Shown: positions 44,821 through 53,381 of the stretch, piece by piece | How the letters are laid out: every line of letters begins with the position of its first letter | How positions within the stretch are numbered: position 1 is the stretch's first letter | NCBI GenBank assembly: GCA_964485695.1 | Contig: CAZAKZ010000016.1 | Location: 1-61,573 of the forward strand | From: CAZAKZ01 sp964485695 | GTDB taxonomy: Bacteria > Planctomycetota > JAFGQW01 | Direction: 5' to 3' | DNA: 61,573 nt | The notes under the pieces: model-generated | Database searches by the model: none | What the model saw: only the letters and a program-made list of their open reading frames with translations | What the model was told of the DNA's origin: nothing | Program-made: the position numbers and the translations under genes

Positions 44821-45642
44821 TCAGAACGGGTTGTCTTCGGTCAGGGCGCCGTAGAGGTCGGGCCGTCTTTCCTGGAAGATCTCGTTCCCCGACGCCACTC
44901 GCTTCGAGGCCGCCAGCTCGGGATCGATCTCCACGGCGCGCACGGCCTCCTCGTCCGGCTCCAGGTCCACGAGCACCTCGCCGTCGGGGCCGACGATCCG
45001 GCTCCGTCCGGTGAAGGCGACGGGGTCCATGTCCTGGCGCCGGTCCACGCCGGTACGGTTGGCCACCACGGTGAATACGCGGTTCTCGATGGCACGGGCG
45101 ACCATGACGTCCTGGCAGTGGGGCAGCACGAGGTTGGCGGGCAGTGCGAGGACCCGTGCGCCGCGGAGGGCGAGGGATCGGGCCGCTTCGGGAAAGATCC
45201 AGTCGAAACAGATCATGAGGCCAATGGCGGTTTCTCCGACCCGCAGCACGGGCCAGACTTCGTTGCCGGCATCGAAGAGGTTCCGTTCGTTGGCGAAGAG
45301 GTGGACCTTCCGGTACGTGCCCACGATGCCGTTGGGTCCGACCAGGGACGCGGCGTTGTAGACCTTCTCCCCCTTCTTCTCGGCCAGGCCCACGATGCAG
45401 TGGATGTCCAGCTCCCGGGACAGGGCCTCCATGGCCTCGGTGGTGGGGCCCGGGATGGTCTCGGCGAAGCTCTCCAGCTCGGCTCGATCGCGGAATAGAT
45501 ATCCGGTGGTGACGAGTTCCGGAAGCACGATGAGGTCGATATCGGAGGCCTGGGAAGCGGTTCGCATGCCGGTCAGGAGGCGTTCCCGGTTGTTCCCGGT
45601 CTCACCGAACTCCGGCATGAACTGCTGGACGGCGATTCGCAT
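44821..45642 (-). CDS. Carbon-nitrogen hydrolase (nitrilase superfamily)
   Basis: The 273-residue cytoplasmic enzyme has the Glu-Lys-Cys triad of the superfamily: LIVLPELVTTGYLF (Glu), GTYRKVHLFANERN (Lys), and IGLMICFDWIFPEAARSLALRGA (Cys). These enzymes hydrolyse amides or N-carbamoyl groups; the IFPEAARSL sequence is typical of the aliphatic-amidase/omega-amidase-like clades. Start ATG 45642 gives MRIAVQQFMPEFGE. No pathway neighbours point to the substrate. Confidence 0.92.
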   Translation of the reverse strand: MRIAVQQFMPEFGETGNNRERLLTGMRTASQASDIDLIVLPELVTTGYLFRDRAELESFAETIPGPTTEAMEALSRELDIHCIVGLAEKKGEKVYNAASLVGPNGIVGTYRKVHLFANERNLFDAGNEVWPVLRVGETAIGLMICFDWIFPEAARSLALRGARVLALPANLVLPHCQDVMVARAIENRVFTVVANRTGVDRRQDMDPVAFTGRSRIVGPDGEVLVDLEPDEEAVRAVEIDPELAASKRVASGNEIFQERRPDLYGALTEDNPF

Positions 45643-45695
45643 CGTTCGTTTCGGGGTCAGGGCCGATTGTACCGGGCGGCCATGACCCCGGCTCC

Positions 45696-46301
45696 TCAGG
45701 TTCTCGATGGAAGGTCGGCGAGGAGGTCCTTGACGACCAGATCGATCACCACCTCGTTGATGGTCAGGCTCACGTCGTTGGCCGTGGGCGGGATCTTGTA
45801 GAGGCGGTGACGGATTTCACGCATCCAGAGCTTGTCCTTGGTCTTGGAATGGAGGAGGGACAGGGTGGCGCTGACCAGGATGGACCCCTCCTTCAGGTAG
45901 CGTTCATTCCACTCGTTCAGGCTGAGGACCACGAGGGCATCCTCGTCGAAGCGCTTGAAGTTGTAGTCGGGATCCGACCGTTTCTCCGGATCTTCCGTGG
46001 CGGTGGTCTGGTCCACATACGAGAGCTTGTATGGGCTGTACCCTCTTTCGATCAGTCCCTCGTACACGAGGCGGCGGAGCCGGCGCAGGTGGGGTCCGTC
46101 CCTGTCCGGGTTGCCCTCCGGCGGCCGAGCGGCCAGAACGACAATGTCGACCAGGTCGGAACGCACCTTCGCGAATTCCGGATTGGTATCGGTGCGCACC
46201 ACCTCCTCAGGTTTCTTTGGGGGAGGTACGGAATAGCAGCCGGCCGCCACGACCGTCAACGCCAGGAAGAGAGCGAGGTGGGTGCAAATGATAAGTTTCA
46301 T
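45696..46301 (-). CDS. Lipoprotein, possibly GNA1162/DUF799-like
   Basis: The 201-residue protein starts at ATG 46301 (MKLIICTHLALFLALTVVAAGC), a clear lipoprotein signal peptide with lipobox VAAGC. The mature domain has DIVVLAARPPEG, a helix LRRLRRLVYEGLIERGYSPYKLSYVD, and ALVVLSLNEWNERYLKEGSILVSATLSLL. This arrangement resembles the envelope-assembly lipoproteins of the GNA1162/DUF799 group (LpoB-like), but the similarity is moderate. The longer frame to 46379 is not needed. It lies 50 bp upstream of the nitrilase gene on the same strand. Confidence 0.75.
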   Translation of the reverse strand: MKLIICTHLALFLALTVVAAGCYSVPPPKKPEEVVRTDTNPEFAKVRSDLVDIVVLAARPPEGNPDRDGPHLRRLRRLVYEGLIERGYSPYKLSYVDQTTATEDPEKRSDPDYNFKRFDEDALVVLSLNEWNERYLKEGSILVSATLSLLHSKTKDKLWMREIRHRLYKIPPTANDVSLTINEVVIDLVVKDLLADLPSRT

Positions 46302-46595
46302 GCGAGCCCCCTGATTCAATGAAAGACCAGGCCTCCGAACCGCCCGAAAGGAGACGAGAGGGATTGTTTCCAACCTCACATTCCACCTCGACCCGAGGCC
46401 GAATCCATGTCGAGGTGGTGCTCCTGGATCACGGCACCGGCCATTCTAAGCGTGTCTCCCGGCGGGTCAAGATGTCGGTTTCCCCGGAAAACACCACCGG
46501 GGCACGTTTTTTCCCTTTCCGCAACCGTGTCCTGCTGTTACCCATGATGCGTTGGAGCCTGATGAGACGACACGATGGTCCTTTGGAGCTGACCC
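46302..46595. promoter_or_regulatory. Divergent intergenic region, lipoprotein / truD
   Basis: No gene is seen in these 294 bp; both flanking genes must start here. GGAG at 46585-46588 is the ribosome site for the TTG start of truD. Confidence 0.4.
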
Positions 46596-47819
46596 TTGGA
46601 TCTTCCCTATCTGACCCACGACCTGGCCGGCCTGGGCGGCACCATCAAGGTGGAGCCCGAGGATTTCGTGGTGGACGAGATTCCCCTCTATCCGTTTTCG
46701 GGCGCGGGAAACCACGTCCTGTTTCGCATCCGCAAGCAGGGGCTCAGCACCTTCGACGCCATCCGGAAGATTGCCCGCACCCTGCGTCTGCCCGAGGAGG
46801 CGTTCGGGTACGCCGGACTCAAGGACAGGCGGGCCGTGACCACCCAGTGGCTCAGCCTCGAATACGGCGATGTGCCCCTCATCGAGAACCTGAACGTGGA
46901 GGGCGTCGAGGTCCTGGAGATCACCCGCCACAACAACAAGCTGCGGGCGGGACACCTCAGGGGAAATCGCTTCGAGATCCGGGTCCGCGGCATCCGGGCG
47001 GACAGCGCGGAGGCCGGTGCCAGGATCCTGGAGGTCCTTTCCCGGCGCGGCGTGCCCAATTTCTACGATCGCCAACGTTTCGGCATCCTCAAGAACTCCC
47101 ACATCGTGGGCAAGGCCCTGCTCAAGCGAGATGCGGACCTCCTCGCCGAGTGCATTCTGGGAGATGCCGAGGGGACAAATGCCCGGTTCGACGAAGCACT
47201 GGACCTCTACCGCAAGGGAGAGGTGAGGGGAGCCGCTGAGGCGCTTCCCGGCCTCTTTTCCGTGGAAAAGCGCTATCTGACCATCCTTGGAAGAACCGGG
47301 GACCGCACGAAGGCGCTCGGAAGCATCCACGGGAAGAGGCTCAGATTCTTTGTCTCGGCGTATCAGTCCTACCTCTTCAACCGCCTCCTCCTCGACCGCC
47401 TCGAGGGACTGGACGAGCTCGTTTGCGGGGACCTGGCCTTTCTCCACCACAACGGCCGGGTGTTCTCGGTGGATGATCCTGCGGCCGAGGCGGAGCGCCT
47501 GGAGGCCTTTGAAATCAGCCCCTCGGGACCGGTTTTCGGCTACCAGGGGATGCTGGCCGGGGGGGCACCCGGAGAGGCCGAGGCCGCCCTTGTGGCGGCC
47601 GAGTCGCTGGACCTCGACCTCTTCAAGATGAAGGGGGGACTTCGGTCCCGCGGGAGCCGCCGGCCCTACCGGTTCCAGATCCTGGATCCGTCCATGGATC
47701 TGACCGGGGAGGATGCGCTGCTCAACTTCACCCTGCCCAAGGGATCCTATGCAACGCTGGTGCTCCGGGAATTGACCAAAAACGAGGAACCGTACCATCT
47801 AATGGAGATGCCGGGGTAG
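46596..47819 (+). CDS. truD: tRNA pseudouridine(13) synthase TruD
   Basis: The 407-residue protein makes pseudouridine 13 in tRNA. The N-terminal strand is GGTIKVEPEDFVVDEIPLYPFSG. The catalytic Asp lies in FGYAGLKDRRAVTTQWLSL (about residue 80), and the RNA-binding NFYDRQRFGILK is typical. The TRUD insertion domain has the middle segment to about residue 290, then FISVAY-like FFVSAYQSYLFNRLL. The start is TTG 46596, chosen because a GGAG lies seven bases upstream and the only ATG nearby (46575) runs into a stop. TruD is usual in gammaproteobacteria and archaea, and less usual elsewhere. Confidence 0.93.
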   Translation: MDLPYLTHDLAGLGGTIKVEPEDFVVDEIPLYPFSGAGNHVLFRIRKQGLSTFDAIRKIARTLRLPEEAFGYAGLKDRRAVTTQWLSLEYGDVPLIENLNVEGVEVLEITRHNNKLRAGHLRGNRFEIRVRGIRADSAEAGARILEVLSRRGVPNFYDRQRFGILKNSHIVGKALLKRDADLLAECILGDAEGTNARFDEALDLYRKGEVRGAAEALPGLFSVEKRYLTILGRTGDRTKALGSIHGKRLRFFVSAYQSYLFNRLLLDRLEGLDELVCGDLAFLHHNGRVFSVDDPAAEAERLEAFEISPSGPVFGYQGMLAGGAPGEAEAALVAAESLDLDLFKMKGGLRSRGSRRPYRFQILDPSMDLTGEDALLNFTLPKGSYATLVLRELTKNEEPYHLMEMPG

Positions 47820-47839
47820 CCCGGCATCTTCCGACACCC

Positions 47840-47845
47840 TATAAT
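47840..47845 (+). promoter_or_regulatory. TATAAT box eight bases before the parA ATG
   Basis: A perfect -10 hexamer overlaps the end of the truD intergenic space and leaves eight bases to ATG 47854, so the mRNA should start at or next to the codon and be leaderless. No ribosome site lies between them. Confidence 0.5.
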
Positions 47846-47853
47846 TGCCGGAC

Positions 47854-48936
47854 ATGCGATCCATTGCCATCATCAACCAGAAGGGGGGCGTGGGCAAGAC
47901 CACGACGGCAGTGAATCTGGGTGCGGCCCTGGCCGAGCGCGGCCACGAGGTGCTGCTGTTGGATATCGATCCCCAGGCCAACCTCACCCTTCATCTGGAC
48001 ATTGAACCCTCCGGCCTGTACCGGTCCATGTACGACGTCCTGAGCGGCCGTGCCCGCCTCGCCGATGTCATTGTGCGGAGAGCGGGCATGGACGTGGTGC
48101 CCTCCCACATCGATCTGGCCGGGGCCGAGGTGGAACTGGTCGGAATCGTGGGCAGAGAAACCATCCTCAGGGAGCGGCTCCAGGATCTGTTCACGGGGGA
48201 TCCGGACAGACCAGAGGTGGCCAGGACATACGATTTCCTCATCATTGACTGCCCTCCCTCCCTCGGCCTGCTGAGCCTCAACGCCCTCACGTCGGTGGAA
48301 GAGGTGATGATCACCATGCAGACCGAGTTCTTCGCGCTCCAGGGCATGACCAAGCTCATGGATGTGGTGGAACTGGTTCGCACCCGCCTCAATCCACGCC
48401 TCACCCTTTCGGCCATCATCCCGTGCCGCTACGACCCTCGCACCAACCTCGCCAAGGAGGTCCTCGAAGAGATGAAGAACTACTTCGGGGATCTGGTGAC
48501 CCGCACCCGGATCCGGTCCAACGTGCGGCTGGCCGAGGCGCCGAGCCACGGGAAGACCATTTTCCAGTACGATGCCGAGGCCAAGGGAGGCCTGGACTAT
48601 CGCAACCTGGCCGGGGAGATCCTCGGAGATCCCTACGAGGCGGTGACGGCGCCCGATCCGAACAAGGAGGTTGCCAAAGAGGCAGTCAATGAGGCAGTCA
48701 ATGAGGCAGAGGCAGCGTCCTCCGGGATTCCAGAGGCGAAGATCGACGTGGGTTCCGACCGGTTCGTCGAGGAGTCCGACGAGAGGGAACGTGTCCTTCC
48801 GGCATTCGAAGAGCTGCCCGATCCGCCACCCAGGGAGCCCCTGAATCCGGAAAGATCGATTCCCCTGCGGGCCGAGAGCGACTCGGGGCCCTCGTCGCCC
48901 GCCCCGGGCGATGGGGACGCGGACAAGGAAGAGTAA
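47854..48936 (+). CDS. parA: ParA/Soj-family chromosome-partition ATPase
   Basis: The 360-residue protein carries the deviant Walker A KGGVGKTTTAVNLGAAL near the N-terminus (MRSIAIINQKGG), Walker A' LLLDIDPQANLTLHL, and Walker B FLIIDCPPSLGLLSLNAL. The DNA-binding surface Arg in RTRIRSNVRLAEAPSHGK is also standard. ParA dimers coat DNA and move ParB-parS complexes. Residues after about 260 are an acidic, Pro/Ser-rich tail, part of it made by a 12-bp tandem repeat (EAVN units, 48679-48702); this tail is unusual for Soj. No parB follows, only a flavoprotein. The start is the ATG preceded by TATAAT. Confidence 0.93.
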   Translation: MRSIAIINQKGGVGKTTTAVNLGAALAERGHEVLLLDIDPQANLTLHLDIEPSGLYRSMYDVLSGRARLADVIVRRAGMDVVPSHIDLAGAEVELVGIVGRETILRERLQDLFTGDPDRPEVARTYDFLIIDCPPSLGLLSLNALTSVEEVMITMQTEFFALQGMTKLMDVVELVRTRLNPRLTLSAIIPCRYDPRTNLAKEVLEEMKNYFGDLVTRTRIRSNVRLAEAPSHGKTIFQYDAEAKGGLDYRNLAGEILGDPYEAVTAPDPNKEVAKEAVNEAVNEAEAASSGIPEAKIDVGSDRFVEESDERERVLPAFEELPDPPPREPLNPERSIPLRAESDSGPSSPAPGDGDADKEE

Positions 48937-49003
48937 CCCGGGTTCCCGGGCAGGATTTCCCGGATCCAGTAACCCATGAACGTCGAGAGACCTGCCGGCG
49001 AAA

Positions 49004-50164
49004 ATGCATGACGTCATCGTGATTGGTGCAGGACCGGCCGGGGCCACTACGGCACGGTGCCTCGCTCGAGCGGGCCTTGAACCCCTCCTGCTCGAAAAGG
49101 CAAGTGCCCTGCCCCGTGACGAACCCGGCACCGGCATCCTCACCGAGTGGGTCCGCCGGTGCCTCCTGGACCTGGACCTGGAACTCCCGCATACCGTGGT
49201 AAGGAGGAAGATCTCTCGATTCACGGTTACCATTCCGGGCGGCAAAGCCCTGGAGTGCGACCTGGCACCCTACGGCTTCCTCCCCGTGAGGCGAAGCCGC
49301 TTCGACCATTTCCTCGTGGAGGAGGCGGTCAGGGCCGGCGTGGACCTCCGGATCGGCTGGGAGGTCGAGGCCGCGGAGCCTCTGGAGGCGGGGGGCTGGC
49401 GGATTCAGGGGGGACCGGAGACCCTCACGAGCCGGGTTCTGGTCCTGGCCACCGGCCTCAGGCACTCCCTTTCGGCATCTCTCGGATTTCCCGCCCCTCC
49501 GGCGGGCATGAGTGTGGTCATGGAGGTCGACACCTCGCATGGGAGGTCGGATCCCCGTCGAATGGTCATCGAGGTGGGTTCCATTCCCCGGGGATTCTTC
49601 TGGATCTGCCCCCTGAGAGACCGCACCTTCGTGGGCCTGGCCTCTACCGACGTCCGGATCCCCGATACCCGCCGGCTCCTGAACGCCTTCATGGAGCGTC
49701 ACGGCCTGGCCACCTCGGGCATCCTGTCGAGCCTCTCCGCCCACATTGCCGGTTATTGTCGGCTGAAGCGCCCCTGCATGCCGGGCCTGGTTCTCGTGGG
49801 GGATCAATTTCCAGCCGCCAATCCACTCACCGGCTTCGGCCTGGACGGAGCCCTCCTCACCGGTGTCCGGACCGCCGAAACCGTGACCCGTGCTCTGGCG
49901 CGGGGGCGCTTTGATTTCAGCGCCCACGAGGGGCGCCTGAGAAGGGACCTGGAGAGGGACTTCCTGGTGGCGGACCGCATCGCGGCTGCGCTCTTCGGCC
50001 GGCCGGCGCGGTTCCTCGAAGGATTGAGGGAGCAACCGGACCGCCTTCGGGACCTGGCACTTTGCGTGACGGGAAACCGGCCGTACCGCTCCCTGACCCG
50101 GCGTCTTCTCGCGAAGCCCTTCGACCGATTCCTGCAGTCGGTTCTCAGTGCCCGGGACCGGTGA
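49004..50164 (+). CDS. FAD-dependent oxidoreductase, geranylgeranyl reductase-like
   Basis: The 386-residue flavoprotein begins with the dinucleotide-binding fold HDVIVIGAGPAGATTARCLARAG, has FHFLVEEAV-type FDHFLVEEAVRAGVDL and ends the FAD part with GLVLVGDQFPAANPLTGFGLDGALLTG, the GD motif of the p-hydroxybenzoate hydroxylase group. Best fit is the GGR/halogenase-like branch, which reduces isoprenoid or hydroxylates quinone-like substrates. The C-terminal 100 residues are helical and basic (SLTRRLLAKPFDRFLQ). It overlaps the tail of the convergent TPR gene by 20 bp. Confidence 0.85.
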   Translation: MHDVIVIGAGPAGATTARCLARAGLEPLLLEKASALPRDEPGTGILTEWVRRCLLDLDLELPHTVVRRKISRFTVTIPGGKALECDLAPYGFLPVRRSRFDHFLVEEAVRAGVDLRIGWEVEAAEPLEAGGWRIQGGPETLTSRVLVLATGLRHSLSASLGFPAPPAGMSVVMEVDTSHGRSDPRRMVIEVGSIPRGFFWICPLRDRTFVGLASTDVRIPDTRRLLNAFMERHGLATSGILSSLSAHIAGYCRLKRPCMPGLVLVGDQFPAANPLTGFGLDGALLTGVRTAETVTRALARGRFDFSAHEGRLRRDLERDFLVADRIAAALFGRPARFLEGLREQPDRLRDLALCVTGNRPYRSLTRRLLAKPFDRFLQSVLSARDR

Positions 50165-51698
50165 TCTTCGCAGCCTTCTCGATGCGGTCGATGTATCGCA
50201 GTGACTTCGCCCGGTCGGGCCGGATCCGCAGAACTTTTTTGAACCACTGGAGGGCCCTGTCGTACTCGGCCCGGTCGAAGTGGAGGACACCGAGGTTTTC
50301 CAGAGCGTCGATGGTCTCGGGATCCAGATCCACCGCTTTCAGGTAGAGCTCCATGGCCTCTGTGGAGCGGTCCAGGTGATAGTGGAGGACCACGCCCGCG
50401 TCGTTCAGGACCTGGGGGTGATCCGGAGCGTGGGCCACGGCCTTTCTGTAAGCCTGGTGAGATTCCCGGTATCGCCGCTGGTCCCGTAAAAACAAGCCCA
50501 GGTTCGACCACTCCAGGCCGTTTTTGGGCTGATACCGGAGGATCTTCCGGGTGAGGTCTTCGGCCCGGGCCAGGTCTCTCCCGGCGAAGTGTCGGCTCAC
50601 CATGGTCTGGAGAACCCCGTATGCGGTTTGATTCCCAGCATCGAGGTCAAGGGCTTTCAGACAGCAACGCTCGGAACGGCCCTCGTCCCGATCCTCATGG
50701 TACAGGAATGATCCCTTCCTGGCCCAGGCCTCGGGATACCGGGCCCCCTCCTCTGTCTTCAACACGGCTTCGATGGCCATGCGATAGGCGGACTTGTTGC
50801 CCAGGGCCTCGAGCATGAATGCAAGGTAGTAGGTCGGCAAGGGGGAACTCTCCCCGGTGCCGTGCAGCATCCTCAATACCTCGATCCCGGATTTCAGTCG
50901 TTTCCTGTCGGTTCCGTACGTCTTCCAGATTTCCTGGAAAGTGGCCGTGCTGGAGGGATCGAGTTGAAAGGCGGCCTTGAAGAACCTGCCGGCCGCTCCG
51001 TGATCGCCGGTTTTCGCCTGGCAGACACCAGCTCGGAGAAATGCCGTCAATGCATATTGCCGCCCGTCCTTTTTTTTCCGGTAGATGTTCGCGGACTTCC
51101 CGTAGGCCCGGGCCGCCCGGTCAAACTCCCCTGTGTGGTCGTGGGCAAGGCCCAGGTAGAAGTGGCACTCGGGATCATTCGCCTCGAGGGTGGCCGCGGT
51201 CGAGAGTGCCTTCACGGCCTTTTCTCCTTCCGGTGGATCGAGATAGAGGTGCGCAAGTCCCAGGAAGTAGAACGCCCGTTGGTTCTTCGGATCGAGGCGA
51301 GTCGCTGCCTCACACTTTGCTGCTGCGTCATACAGGCGGAACTTGATCTCGCCGGCCGTCCTGCGTCGGCGGCTCTGCATGAGGCTCCGGGCTTCATGAA
51401 AGTAGGCCTGACCCAGGACCGAGAGGACTTCGGCGTTCCCGGGAAACCCTTTTTCCGATTTCTCGAGGACGACGATGGCTTCCACCTGGCGGCCCAGCCG
51501 GAGGAGGCAACGGGCCGCGCCGACGTGGGCTCCGGCCAGGTCGGGATTTTCGGTGCGAGCTGCATTGAAGGCCTTCAACGCTTCATGGGGACGGCCCGCT
51601 GCAAGCCGGGCGCGGGCTTCCGAAAGAGGTGTATCTTCCTGGGCGACCGTCAATGCGGCGGCCAGGAACCATGCGAGGATCACAAGGGGGATTTTCAC
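50145..51698 (-). CDS. Exported TPR-repeat protein
   Basis: I choose GTG 51698, preceded by AAGGAG, because it gives a signal peptide (MKIPLVILAWFLAAALTVAQ); the frame extends to 51821 but without this. The product is 517 residues of tetratricopeptide repeats: AARARLAAGRPHEALKAFNAA, AHVGAARCLLRLGRQVEAIVVLEKS, NQRAFYFLGLAHLYLD and, near the C-terminus, IDALENLGVLHFDRAEYDRALQWFKKVL. At least eight units can be counted. Probably a periplasmic scaffold. Convergent with the flavoprotein. Confidence 0.85.
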   Translation of the reverse strand: MKIPLVILAWFLAAALTVAQEDTPLSEARARLAAGRPHEALKAFNAARTENPDLAGAHVGAARCLLRLGRQVEAIVVLEKSEKGFPGNAEVLSVLGQAYFHEARSLMQSRRRRTAGEIKFRLYDAAAKCEAATRLDPKNQRAFYFLGLAHLYLDPPEGEKAVKALSTAATLEANDPECHFYLGLAHDHTGEFDRAARAYGKSANIYRKKKDGRQYALTAFLRAGVCQAKTGDHGAAGRFFKAAFQLDPSSTATFQEIWKTYGTDRKRLKSGIEVLRMLHGTGESSPLPTYYLAFMLEALGNKSAYRMAIEAVLKTEEGARYPEAWARKGSFLYHEDRDEGRSERCCLKALDLDAGNQTAYGVLQTMVSRHFAGRDLARAEDLTRKILRYQPKNGLEWSNLGLFLRDQRRYRESHQAYRKAVAHAPDHPQVLNDAGVVLHYHLDRSTEAMELYLKAVDLDPETIDALENLGVLHFDRAEYDRALQWFKKVLRIRPDRAKSLRYIDRIEKAAKITGPGH

Positions 51699-51886
51699 TT
51701 TCGGATCTCCTTCTGGGGGTGAACTACCTGTCCAATGGATCGGAATCATGGGAGATCGGGAGGAGGAGATCGTGGGAACGGGGGCCCGGAATATTTTTCC
51801 GCGTGTCAGAGACGGTGACAATACGGACGCCCCGCATCAGGGGAGTCCGTATTCCCGGTTCTTCCGGACTCGAGGACGTGGATCCT

Positions 51887-51914
51887 CAGGCCAGAATGAT
51901 CAGGCCAGAATGAT
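51887..51914. repeat. Perfect 14-bp tandem duplication at a stop codon
   Basis: CAGGCCAGAATGAT occurs twice in a row (51887-51900, 51901-51914). The junction contains the TGA stop of the small zinc-ribbon gene read leftward, so one duplicated copy lies outside the coding sequence. Confidence 0.8.
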
Positions 51915-52166
51915 AATGATGCCTGCGACCAGAACCACGCACCCGATGCCGGAGGCGTACATGAGCGGGGAGATCTTCTTGGGCTTGGGATTGCCCATGA
52001 CCCGGGTGTATCGCCGAGTGGTATGTCTCCGGGTGGGAGTGCGAGTCCGGAGAAAGATGGGGCTGTTACAGCGCTTGCAGGTGATCTTGTGGGCGGTGAA
52101 AGTGGAGGGGATCTTGTAGCGAGCCTCGCACTTCTTGCATTCGATGGTTCTCGTATCGTTTGACAT
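51900..52166 (-). CDS. Small zinc-ribbon tail-anchored protein
   Basis: The 88-residue protein starts at ATG 52166 after GGAGAAGG. CKKCEARYKIP and ITCKRCNSP give a CxxC/CxxC zinc ribbon at residues 10-34; a Thr/Arg-rich linker (TRTPTRRHTTRRYTRV) and one C-terminal membrane helix (MYASGIGCVVLVAGIIIILA) follow, so the ribbon faces the cytosol. Function unknown; the domain pair is common in planctomycetes. Ends at the 14-bp duplication. Confidence 0.75.
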   Translation of the reverse strand: MSNDTRTIECKKCEARYKIPSTFTAHKITCKRCNSPIFLRTRTPTRRHTTRRYTRVMGNPKPKKISPLMYASGIGCVVLVAGIIIILA

Positions 52167-52452
52167 GTTCGACTGCCTTCTCCTCTCTATTCTATTCGAG
52201 GTCCGCTCGAGCCGGCAGGTCTTCACACCGAAAGGGGAAGCGTTGCGTGTGGTGTGAGGATTGCGTCGCCTGGGGCCGGGCCCTCGACGATGTAACTTTT
52301 CTTGGTGTTACATTTTTTCTTCTCTACGGAAAATCATACTCGCAGAAAGGGTCGGATATCAAGACATTACCTGACGGTGGGCTCAATTTTACCGGAGGCG
52401 TGTCGAAGGACCCGGGCGTGGTGTGCTGTGTAGGACAAGAAAAACAGGGGGT

Positions 52453-53004
52453 TTACGTCCACCAGGACAGCTCGATATCTCTCCCCAGACGGTCCGCCAG
52501 CAGGCGAAGGTCTTCCTGGGCTTCCAGGATCTCGGCCGCCTCCAGCTCCTGGATCGATTTCATGAACCGGGGCCGCAGGGCGAACCGCAGCTCTGCGCTC
52601 ATGAACCGGGCCTCGACGGTCCATACCCGGTGTGTTTTGCGCTGGCTCATTTCCATGGACTGGAGAACCTGCTCGAGCTGACGGAGGCCGTCCTTCCTGT
52701 CGTCGATGTGAAAGTAGACGAAGGGGGGAATGCGGTCCTCCACGGAACCCCCGCTCACTTTTCTCACCTTGAAATTGGGGATTTTTTCCAGAACCTGCAC
52801 CAGCGGAAATACTTCCGAGTCCATGCCCCGCTTCTCGGCTTCCCGCTCCATGTAGGCCTCGTTCACGGCGGAGGCGTTACCCTCGAGTGCATTGCAGAAC
52901 CAGCACTCGTAAACCAGCTCGCCGGCAATGGTCCTGGGCATCATGCTGTCGTTACCGCACTCGTAACATTCCACGGCTCGAAAGTCGTCCTTTCTCTCTG
53001 TCAT
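52453..53004 (-). CDS. Zinc-ribbon-like cytosolic protein, function unknown
   Basis: The 183-residue protein starts at ATG 53004 (MTERKDDFRAVECYECG). Two CxxC pairs (CYEC, CWFC) form a ribbon in residues 13-38. The remainder is helical, with the AELRFALRPRFMKSIQELEAAEILEAQEDLRLLADRL segment near the end, read in parts, suggesting a coiled coil. No ribosome site is evident. It is divergent from the coiled-coil/actin locus, and the spacing leaves a shared 377-bp promoter region; that closeness is the only reason to suspect a link. Confidence 0.7.
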   Translation of the reverse strand: MTERKDDFRAVECYECGNDSMMPRTIAGELVYECWFCNALEGNASAVNEAYMEREAEKRGMDSEVFPLVQVLEKIPNFKVRKVSGGSVEDRIPPFVYFHIDDRKDGLRQLEQVLQSMEMSQRKTHRVWTVEARFMSAELRFALRPRFMKSIQELEAAEILEAQEDLRLLADRLGRDIELSWWT

Positions 53005-53381
53005 GTTCTGTTTGTCGGTCGGCGGAGTTGAAGAAAAGACCCTTTTTCGAAGGAGATCTGTAACGCTCGATACCAGAAGAAGTTCAGGATTCGCGCGAGA
53101 GCGACTTCCCGGATTCGCCGCGCCGGGAAAAGGCTGCCCCAACGGAACAGGAACCGTGTTCTTACACGCACCCGGCAGCGCCTATTCGCATATCCTGATT
53201 GGCTATAAAGTCCTGTTCCGGATAAACCGATGGATCTTTCGATCCACTATATGGGTCGGCATGACCGGGAGTATGAGCAGAATCCGGAGCGCCGAATGAT
53301 CCGGAGACCGCTGCTCCGCATTGTGTCGACGCATATCAGTCTGGACAAATCATAGCCCGGTCTTGGGTGAAGGAAAACAGA
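53005..53381. promoter_or_regulatory. Divergent intergenic region upstream of the coiled-coil/actin locus
   Basis: No gene is seen in 377 bp. The region is AT-richer near 53190-53260. AAGGAA at 53370 serves the start at 53382. A clear promoter pair cannot be named. Confidence 0.4.
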
